Source: Multifurca ochricompacta
Lineage: Eukaryota > Basidiomycota > Agaricomycetes > Russulales > Russulaceae
Reading direction: 5' to 3'
Length of the DNA stretch: 25,897 bases
Assembly: GCA_022496185.1 (NCBI GenBank)
Contig: WTXG01000400.1
Location: 1 to 25,897, forward strand
The position numbers and the translations under genes are program-made. Positions within the stretch are counted from its first letter, which is position 1. Each line of letters starts with the position of its first letter. Under the pieces are notes generated by a model that saw nothing but the letters and a program-made list of their open reading frames with translations, had not been told where the DNA came from and made no database searches. Of this stretch, positions 18,176-25,897 are shown in pieces.

Positions 18176-18660
18176 TTTTTTTTTGTAATCGATTTTATTC
18201 GCGCTTGCGGGACGGCGCCCAATCACGCGGCCACATCCGGGTATACAATGTAGCTACTGTTACTACGGACAAAGGAGGGAATCAACAAAAGTCATGGTGC
18301 TAAACCGAGAGGGAAAACACTATGTAAAGTTCTAAGGTAGAGAGGCCGTACAGAAACCAGAGGCCATGCAGCAAACATGATAAGCAAAAAAACTTACAAG
18401 TTACCAAGGTCCGCCCACTTAATCCGGCTCGCGGGGGCAGCGTGAGGCAATCGGGCCCAAGAAGGCCCGTGTGTCCTGGAGGAACTCCAGCAGGTGGTCC
18501 ACGTGTCTGCGGTGACTGAAGACCTGAGGCCAGGTAAAGCCGTCAAGGTCCCTGGGGGTTAGCATCCATATCACCCATGCTTGGGCATACAAGGGGCAGT
18601 GTAGGAGGACGTGTTCGAACGTCGCTAGGGAGATGTGCAGGAGATTTCTATGCCTCTGGG
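18176..18660 (-). mobile_element. 5'-truncated LINE 1 (3' end of a non-LTR retrotransposon)
   Basis: On the minus strand the frame gives TFEHVLLHCPLYAQ, HLLEFLQDTRAFLG and ends PREPD with the stop at 18419-18421. This is the zinc-binding tail after RT/RNase H in mushroom LINEs. About 240 bp of 3' UTR follow and end in an A-tail, seen as nine T at 18176-18184. LINE 2 shares the ORF end and UTR. The 5' limit (near 18660) is uncertain and no target duplication was found. It inserted between the RCC1 and BTB parts of the host gene. Confidence 0.75.
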
Positions 18661-18699
18661 ATATTCTTGCTCAGGATCGGACCGCGCGGCGGAGATCTG

Positions 18700-19100
18700 G
18701 TGTCTTGGGCCAGGGGATATTTGCAATAAGTAGATTAACCCATGGTGCAGACCTCGTGCTTCATATGCAAGGCTCAACTGAGCTTCCTGTACACAGAGTC
18801 GTGCTCTCTGCAGGTTGTGCCGCTCTCGCTCGCGTACTCGGTGAACTTGGCAGTCTTCACGATCGCGAGTCTGGGTTTTCCGTCAAGCACCTGCCAGCGC
18901 CAAGCCCTCGAAACGGCGCGGGACCCCCGCGGGCGTTAGCAGAGACCCCTCGCCTTGCCATCGCCGACGTGCACCCCTTTTCGATGCTTGTATTGGTGTA
19001 CTATCTATACACGGACACATTATTGGCCATCGGTGATCCATGTCTTACATGTTCCACTGCAGAGGGGTTCGCGCACGGGAGCGTGCGTGCGGCATGAAGG
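18700..19100 (+). pseudogene. BTB/POZ domain remnant of the RCC1-BTB gene
   Basis: An open frame (18633-19097) gives THGADLVLHMQG, ELPVHRVVLSAGCAALARVL, and, after a loop, DVHPFSMLVLVYYLYTDTLL. This is a BTB fold of the type found after the RCC1 part in the same family (homodimerisation, Cullin3 adaptor). The reading ends at a TGA (19095-19097) where homologues continue for another BTB stretch. Sequence past 19100 is not recognisable. Same strand and order as 17162-18175, so I take both as one broken gene. Confidence 0.7.
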
Positions 19101-19539
19101 CACGAACCTTGAAAGTTCGAGAACAACCACTGAGAGTCGATGAATTGCTTACCTGACCATAGGGCGATTACACGACCTTCAGCATTCTTGTACCAACGAA
19201 CGACAACGATCCGTATAGACTGTCTGCCAAAACGGAAAAAAAAACAGACAAAAACAAACGCTTCGCGTGGTTCATATCAGCTCCCCCCCACCAAAAAAAA
19301 GCCCATGCGAGCTGCAGTAATGTTACCTTCGGGAAGAATGCCTATACGAAGTAATGAAATATAAAGCCGATAGTCACCAAACCGAGAGAGAGAAATAAGT
19401 TCCGAGTTGTTGGAAACAACACTCGCTCACCTCCATATAAGCCCTCCAATCATCCACCGCGACTCATTTAACCTCAAAACTCTTCAACCTCTCACACTGC
19501 AACTTCAAACTCGCACTGACCACATACTCAACCTGACAT
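19101..19539. other. No gene recognised; A-rich and C-rich homopolymer runs
   Basis: Sequence between the BTB remnant and the end of the monooxygenase relic. Poly-A stretches near 19230-19250 and 19290-19300 could be tails of other decayed retroelements. No ORF with recognisable similarity. Confidence 0.4.
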
Positions 19540-21498
19540 TCAAATATAGCAAGTAACAGAACCCGAATTCACAGCCAAGTTGGGTCCACCTCCAACGAAC
19601 AAATTCGGGAAATCATCCATCGCAATAGAGAGGTAAGCTTCCGCGCCTCCAGTGGCGGCCCAATGTGCGTTGAGCGCTAGACCGTCCCTTCCGAGGACGG
19701 TGAATGGGAAACAATACGAGACATCGAATCCGGTCGCGCAGACGAGCACGTCGATGTGTTCAGCACTTCCGTCTTCGAGCTATGCCCTGTAGGTGTGATG
19801 CGTGCGATTGGTGTCGTCTGTGGAAAATAACAGACAGTGCAGTAAATTATATCTGACAAGTGCCCATTGGTCGCCCCGCCCCTCACATTTTCCGTGCATA
19901 GAGCTTCCAAGTGGCCAGGACCGGGTGTAAGACGACGACAGCAGACGGTGAATTGTGGAATGACCGAGAGCGAGCACGGGCACGGTACACGGTCAATCCA
20001 CTTGAGCGCTGAAGACATAGTAATCACTTTTCTCTATGAGCTCCGGACGTGCAGCGAATCGTCTCTTCATTTCTCCCTTGAATAGTTCTCCAACCAACTT
20101 CTGCAAGTTCGAACCTCGGATAGTAGTCTGAGCAACTGACTAGAGCGAGAGGAATTCGACTTTCAGAGGGATGATCATCACCCAAGATAGAATAGAGAAC
20201 ACACATTAAGATCTGCTTCAATCTCGTGCCTGAACTCTTTATAGTATTTCTCGTCCCTAAACGCCTCGCGGTCTTTCTCTGAATATAAATCTTTAGAGGT
20301 TAGAGAAGTCAGTGTGACTGTGAATCTCTATCTATGTGTGTGAAACATCCTGTGATGCATACAGTCGTCGCTCCCTGGATCACGACCGGCGAGTTCGAGC
20401 ATGGTGCAAAGGGAGAATGGCTCTCCGATCCATGTCTTTGAGAGGGTGTAGTTTACGATCGACTTGACTAAGGACTGAAGCGCAGTGACAAGTTGGATTC
20501 CGGAAGAGCCTTTAAAAGGACAGGACCCCAGTCAGACGATACGAAAGAGTGCGTTGGGAGGGGGGGAGGACTTAGCACGCTACCAGTCACGCACATTTCC
20601 AATGATACCGATGGCCTTATCCCCCCAGTCTTTCACATATTCTTCCCACCCACCCTCCTCATTGACGTCCCACAGCGCACTGTGCAGTACACGTCCACGG
20701 AAGTCACCAAGACCTGGAACGGAGGATACCAACACCCATGAAAAGAAGGTACGTCATGTCCTCAATCTCCGCGTCACCGTCTCCATCACGCCGGATCCTG
20801 AGGTGTCATTTTCCCGTCGCCTCATCCCACGAGGCCTGCGTGAGCTCGTGTTGCAGTTTTATGTGGCACATGAGCTTGCACTTTTCGACCACTCGATTGG
20901 GGTAACCGAGGATTTCGAGCCCAGAGGCGTAGAATCCAGACCAGTCTACTAACCACCCTCAAGAGCACGTCAGTTTGGTGAATTCTAAAGGTGGATGGGT
21001 GTTTTCTTGGCCCGCTTCTTCTGAGAAAGCGATGCACATTGGTCTCGAAGCTATATTGGTACTGGATAGACGCGCGAATGGAGATATCCAGCTTGAGAGC
21101 GAGCAACGACAGGGAAGTGTCTTACACTGTGGGAGGGTATACCACAATGCGAGTCCCTGCTCATTGAGGACTGAACTGAAGACTGAAGATGGATGGGAAG
21201 ATGACTCTCACAGGGTATCTGTTGACGAACCAAGTACCGCCGATCCGCCTCTCCTTTTCATAGACTGTCAACTTGATGTTTGGCACCTTCCACGCAAAGC
21301 TATAGAATAATAGAACTTAATGAGAAACTATAGAGAACAAAAGAAGAATGTTTCGGACTGAATGGCTGTGAGGATGCCACAAATTCGGGCACCGATGCAT
21401 ACAACTTTGATAGGACGATACTCACCAATGGCAAAGTGGCCGAGTTGAAAGTTCTCAGAGTGACTCCTGGTGTTCTCATGTGTTTGGGAAGAGGCCAT
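19540..21498 (-). pseudogene. Flavin-containing (Baeyer-Villiger type) monooxygenase, decayed
   Basis: Read on the minus strand from ATG 21498 (MASSQTHENT). The exons give YRPIKVVCIGARICGIL (FAD site), VPNIKLTVYEKERRIGGTW and NRYP, DWSGFYASGLEILGYPNRV, QASWDEATGK, a split NADPH motif GN/GSSGIQ across an intron near 20515-20600, KTWIGEPFSL, CRRLTPGPGHLEALC, and VCATGFDVSYCFPF with FPNLFVGGGPN. Domain order is that of FAD/NADPH monooxygenases that oxygenate ketones or other small substrates; several 50-100 nt introns separate the parts. Lesions: the second Gly of the FAD GxGxxG motif is Arg, a TGA follows DEATGK, frames shift near 19785 and in the GLA..GIPSHS exon (about 21140-21160), and the protein stops at 19540, roughly 80 residues early. 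Substrate unknown. Confidence 0.8.
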
Positions 21499-21910
21499 GT
21501 TGATAGAAACAGGTTTGCTCACTTGAGTGCTGAGCTTGATATATTAAAAAGTATGTGAGGGTTGAGTTTCGTGGGTATAAGAACCTTGGTGATAAGGGTA
21601 AATGAATCTACCTTGGCTGAGCCCAAAAATCAGCGGTTGTGGTGGAGGCACGATCGGGAACAGAGAGTAGCATGTGGCCCATCCTCGCGGTGGTGATAGA
21701 CAGACCTCCTGGTTAACAAGGACGCCGCATAACGGCCGCGCAGAGGCCACGTTTTGAAGTGAAGGGTGTAGAAGAGATGGGAGTGAGGTTGAAGTAGCTT
21801 TTGGGTGTGTGTGTGAGTATGTGAGTGTCAACTCAGTGCAGTCCACCACTCCCTATGGCCCAGGAGGGCCGTTAGAGCCGAGTTTCGTGTGCTTGAGCAT
21901 GTCCTTTGGG
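21499..21910. other. Upstream region of the monooxygenase relic; GT-rich tract
   Basis: Holds an A/T-rich TTTAATATATC on the minus strand about 45 nt upstream of the ATG, a possible TATA region, and a short GT-rich tract at about 21800-21825. No gene recognised. Confidence 0.35.
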
Positions 21911-22830
21911 TTTTTTATTATTAATTGATTTATTCGCGCTTCAAGGCCATGCCCAAATCGCGCGGCTACTACAGGTACATAATAGCTACTGTTTGAACGA
22001 GTTGTGGAAGTAGAGTGAAACACCTTGGTAGAGGGAAAGGTGTTGGAAAAGAGTGTGCATAAAGCAGGAAAGTGAAGAGGAAAGAATGTAAAGTGGAGAG
22101 AGAGGCGGGATCAAAGTGTAAAGGTGAACTTACCCATACTACCCAACTTCACCGACCAGACTTAATCCGGCTCGCGAGGTCGCTCCGACGAAAACGGCCT
22201 TGTGAAGAAGGCCCGCGTGTCCTGAATGAAAGTGAGCAAGTCCTCGATGAAGGGCATGCAGGTGAAAAGGAGGTGCCAAGGCACAGGGTCTTGTTCCAGG
22301 GCCCAGTCAGGGAGAAACTGCGCTGCAATGAGTGTCACCTGGTGGAGTAAAGGGGGCAGTGGAGAAGAATGTGGGGAAAAGTGGCAGGGGTGGTGTCATC
22401 ACAGGTACAGAGACGAGTGAGGAGGGGTTTGGTAGGGTGGAATCGCTCAGTGTATTCGGCGATGAGGGCATGGCCCATGGCTAGGCGCATGGTGGTGGAT
22501 GTGGTGAGCTGCCTGAAGGGAACCAGGCGGGGTTTAGTCACGGCGGACCAGAGGGGGTGGTTGTGCCCTGAGGGGGCGTCGAAAGTGGGGTGGATGGAGA
22601 GGGAGTAAGCTTGATTGTCCCGGCAGTCAGGGTGGCAGCCGCCCGGGATCGTAGCCATTCTTCTTGTCAATCAATTACTGAAGGTGCGAAGGCGGGAGAG
22701 GGACTTCCACTTGACTGGGGAAGGTTGCTTGTCAAGTGCAGTGGTGTTTCTGCTGAGACGGGCTAGTAGCGACCGGATAGTTGAGGACCGGACAGCCGGT
22801 GGACTTGATCTATTGATTGTGATAAGATAA
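21911..22830 (-). mobile_element. 5'-truncated LINE 2 (same family as LINE 1)
   Basis: On the minus strand it gives SVKW..LSRLRTFSN, RLAMGHALIAEYTERF, FPHILLHCPLYSTR and, after a 1-base frame change near 22335, QFLPDWALEQDPVPWHLLF, FIEDLLTFIQDTRAFF and a C-terminal PREPD. The stop (22162-22164) is followed by a 3' UTR ending at a T-run (21911-21916 on the plus strand). Shared with LINE 1 are the TTAATCCGGCTCGCG junction and the GATT(T)TATTCGCGCTT block close to the tail. The RT domain itself is missing. The 5' limit near 22830 is approximate and no target duplication was seen. Confidence 0.75.
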
Positions 22831-23139
22831 TCTAAAGTCCATCAACAATTGCACACACAACACGTTCCTTCGACAATTGAGTAGTTATATCTCTCTCACT
22901 CAAAAAAAATAAAAAATAAAAAATGGCCAGATGGTCAGTCATGGCCCATTCTGGTGCCGCATCTCCAACATTCAGTTCACTCGTCCTCCAAGATGCAGTA
23001 TCTATGTTGTCTCTTGTCACCTCTACATCCCAGCGTCTATCATCGTTTTTAGGCGGCTATCTATATATAAACCATCGATAACCATCCGCCGCCTTTCCCA
23101 GCGATCCTCTTACTCTTCCCCATAACCCAGTCTAGCTTC
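22831..23139 (+). promoter_or_regulatory. Upstream region of the STAND gene with TATA box
   Basis: TATATATAA at 23062-23070 lies 70-78 nt before the ATG at 23140, followed by a C/T-rich stretch typical of fungal promoters. Near 22900 there is an A-rich run. No other gene is visible. Confidence 0.55.
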
Positions 23140-24530
23140 ATGTCTTCAGCTCCTCATACACACAGTCGCACAACTGCCTCCTCTTCTCATTTCAAGCGCA
23201 TCCTAGATGATGCTCTGGATGAGTATCTTACAAACACAGGCATAAATCTGTCTGAACACCAGCTTCTCAATAAGCTGAAAGGATGTGACACTGCGGACGC
23301 CGTGATCGACGTACTTCAAGGAGGAATGTCTCTGTTTAACATGATCCGGAACGGCAAAAGCAAGACGCGGCTTCTAAGGAAGCTTAAACCAACCGTGAAT
23401 ATAATCCTCGCCCTCACGAACTGCGCACCACTCGTAAATGGAATTGGTTCGGTGAGTTCTAATTGGTGTGGCCAATTCGCTATGACCGGCTTACAATATG
23501 TTTTTATTCAGGTGTTTCCACCCGCACAGGCCATATTTTCTGCCATTGATGTCCTTCTCTCTGTCCGTATCTTCCTCCCTTGCCTCCAACCGGTTATCTC
23601 ACCTTCATTCCAAGGCATCAAAGAAGATCAGTGATAATTACGATTCTCTACTCAACCTCTTTGAATCCATGCAACGGTTTCTCATCCGCCTCAAGATTTA
23701 CACTTCCCGTGAGACCCTCATCACCGAGTCCATGGTTGAGATACTCGTCAAGACGATGGCAGAACTGCTCACCATCCTCGCTTTGGCGACGAAACAGATT
23801 CAACAAGGACGACTCAGTGAGTGAACTACCGTTTCTATGCTCCAACGATGATTAAACATTTGGCAGGGGCGTACGGACGGATGCTGATAGGGGATAATGA
23901 GGTCCAGGATGCCCTTCAGAGGTTGGACAAATTGACCCAGGAAGAGTCTCTCACTGTTGCGGCGCACACGTTTGGTAATGTGAACAAGATAATCTGTTCG
24001 TCATCCCTTTCGTAGTAATATTATAGACAAGGCAGCTAAGGCATTCTTTGCAGATGATCAGCTGGACAAGGACATTCGGACATGGCTGTCACCTCCTGAC
24101 CCATCCACAAATCACAACATTGCGCGCAAACTTTACCATGAGGGAACTGCCAAGTGGTTCGTTGAAGGCGAAAGATTCAAGAAATGGAAATCGGAGGGTT
24201 CGCTTTTGTGGTTAAATGGGAATGGTAGGTTAACTGCGCTATTTGAGTGCTTCTTGTTGCTGACGATCGTTTCTTGAAAGCGGGATCTGGCAAGAGCATC
24301 CTTTCGTACGTTTGCCTAGCATTATAGGGTATCGCCAGCGCTCATCTGAATGGTCAGTTCCACCATCGTTGAGGATGTCCAGCGTCTGCGTTCTGCTGGA
24401 TCTGCCTACTTGGCGTACTTTTATTGCGATTTTCGAGACAAGGAAAAACAAAACATTCGTGGTCTACTGTCCTCTCTCTTGATACAGTTCTATCCCCAGT
24501 CAGATGCCTACCGTTCCATCGTCTCTGATT
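23140..24530 (+). CDS. STAND/NLR-like protein, N-terminal part: Goodbye domain and start of NACHT
   Basis: ATG 23140 opens exon 1 (to 23451). Introns at 23452-23511, 23563-23614, 23817-23866, 23975-24026, 24225-24280 and 24306-24357 (50-60 nt, GT...AG) keep phase throughout. Exons 1-4 encode a fungal STAND N-terminal Goodbye-like domain (FKRILDDALDEYL, FPPAQAIFSAIDVLLS, YDSLLNLFESMQRFLIRLKIY, EVQDALQRLDKLTQEE). A linker follows (KWFVEGERFKKWK), then the NACHT P-loop GNAGSGKS, which is split by the intron between Asn and Ala. Such proteins act as cytosolic receptors in fungal nonself recognition and regulated cell death; the role here is inferred. No frame lesion is seen up to about 24530. Confidence 0.82.
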
Positions 24531-25897
24531 GTACTCGAAACATGATAAGGGCCAGAAGCAGCCGGACGAGAAGGATCTTGCAGAAACTTAAAGGCTATGC
24601 TCGTAACACCTGTTCAGGACGCGATGTACATCATCATTGATGCCCTTGACGAGTGTCCCTCACTGGAATGCCGTCTAAACGCGAAGAGTATTGGACCTTA
24701 TCAAAGAACTTGTTGACCTCCGCCTCTCAAATTTAAAGGATCTGCGTTACTAGCCGCCCCGAACCAGACATTCAGTCAGCTTTTACAGAGCTGGTCCATT
24801 GTGCTGTATCCCTTCATGCGGAAGGTGGGCAAACGGGGGACATCTTCGAATATATCCACTCGACCGTCAACACGGACCCAAAATGAGGTGTGGGAGGCGG
24901 AGAGAAAGGAACTCGTGATCAAAACGCTCTCGGAAAAGGCAAACGGAATGTAAGCTTCAAACCAAAACGAATATTTATTTCGCGATCATTATTCAGTCGT
25001 GGTGTAGGTTTAGATGGGTTTTCTGCCAACTGGAGACACTGCGCGTGTCAACCAGGAACTTCTATTCGACGCTCGAATCACTCCCAGAAACACTGGATGA
25101 AACATATGAGGCCACGCTACGGAGGATCGCGATAATGACTGGAAATTTGCTCATCGTCTTTCCAATGCCTTGCATTCGCTGTTCGTCCACTCCGAGTCGG
25201 GAGGTTGCGACGATGCTTGAATTCGATTTCGACGCTGGCAATATTCCAAAGCATGACGTAACTTGGCGAAACACGGACTCTGACGGAGCTGTACTGTCCA
25301 CATGCTCCAGCTTGGTTGTCATTGTCAATCACGTCGATGACGAAAGGAAGAGAGAAGATCGTGTTGTACAGTTTGCGCACTTCTCTGTGCGGGAATTCCT
25401 GACCTCAGACCGGCTGGCGGGATCGACGGAAAGGCGCTACCACGTTCTCCCCAAAGAATCGCATAGAGTGCTTGCGCAGACATGCCTGAGCACGCTGCTC
25501 GAATTCGACAAGACCACGGACACTAATACTATCGAGAACTTCCCGTTGTCTCATACGCGGCAGAACACTGGGTCGACACGCAGGATTCGAAGATGTCTCC
25601 CTGGATATACGAAAGGAATGGAAACCTTGTTTGACCCAGACAAGACGCATTTCCTAGCTTGGATTGGAATACATGACCCGGAAAGCCCGGGGGGGGGACA
25701 AAAGACACTTCGGTACACCCATATACTACGCGGCCCTCTGCGGCTTCCCGCAGCTGGTGGAATATCTGGGGATTAAGCAACCTGGGAGTGTGAATTCTCG
25801 AGGTGGCATATATGATACACCGTTACAAGCGGCATGCGCGATAGGCCAAATGGAGATCGTGAAATGGCTGCTAGACCATGGCGCTGATGTCAATGGA
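24531..25897 (+). pseudogene. STAND/NLR-like protein, remaining NACHT, winged-helix region and ankyrin repeats (3' partial, many frame breaks)
   Basis: Continues the gene above. Walker B is MYIIIDALDECP (24624-24659), then ELVDLRLSN and VTSRPEPDIQ (sensor region). An intron at about 24950-25009 (GTAAGC...TGTAG) leads to MFRWVFCQLETLR, STLESLPETLDETYEATLRRI, EFDFDAGNIPKHDV, VLSTCSSLVVIV, VVQFAHFSVREFLTSDRLA and finally TPIYYAALCGFPQLVEYL and TPLQAACAIGQMEIVKWLL, which are ankyrin repeats running off the window. Frames change at least eight times (near 24530, 24675, 24688, 24737, 24884, 25199, 25550, 25580, 25605, 25695). Most fit loss of one base in a short run. Either a decaying paralogue or a poorly polished stretch. 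Confidence 0.75.

Noticed and set aside
21544..21849. Minus-strand ORF upstream of the monooxygenase relic
   Set aside because: No recognisable domain and overlaps the GT-rich tract; likely chance.

Overview
The window looks like a transposon-rich stretch of a basidiomycete genome, probably an agaricomycete. Evidence for this is the 50-60 nt GT-AG introns, chromodomain-carrying Ty3/gypsy elements, a Goodbye-NACHT-ankyrin STAND gene, an RCC1-BTB gene, and LINE tails of the type seen in mushrooms. No rRNA, tRNA or CRISPR array was seen.

Layout. 1-1512 is the 3' end of a gypsy element (A): a chromodomain end of pol, a spacer and an LTR. 1513-17152 is a Russian-doll nest. An inverted-repeat, non-autonomous element (1513-2883 plus 16388-17152) was split by a Ty1/copia element (2884-16382, 347-bp LTRs, GTCAC target duplication). 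The copia was itself split inside pol by a second gypsy element (B, 6786-14250, 579-bp LTRs, TTCCT target duplication). The remains of an RCC1-BTB host gene start directly at the right edge of the nest (17162-18175). That gene is cut again by a 5'-truncated LINE (about 18176-18660, minus strand) and resumes as a BTB domain (about 18700-19100). Next come a broken flavin monooxygenase gene on the minus strand (19540-21498), a second LINE 3' end (about 21911-22830, minus), and on the plus strand a STAND/NLR-like gene that runs off the right edge (23140-25897).

How the parts work. Without the gypsy B insertion the copia pol frame is open from 3606 to 15989 across gag, protease, integrase, RT and RNase H. 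Its leader has a primer site matching the anticodon arm of initiator tRNA-Met and seven degenerate copies of a hairpin-forming motif. Gypsy B has gag, PR-RT-RH-IN-chromodomain pol with many 1-nt frame breaks, and an extra 3' ORF encoding a coiled coil plus four zinc-knuckle-like clusters. The predicted first 11 nt of its transcript are exactly complementary to the bases 2 nt downstream of its 5' LTR, which is the signature of Tf1-type self-priming.

Mutation. All LTR-pair differences (nine in copia, one in gypsy B) are transitions at CpG sites, consistent with deamination of methylated cytosine. Several in-frame TGA codons could be former CGA codons. The best candidates for undescribed biology are the gypsy B 3' ORF, its self-priming leader, and the hairpin array in the copia leader.
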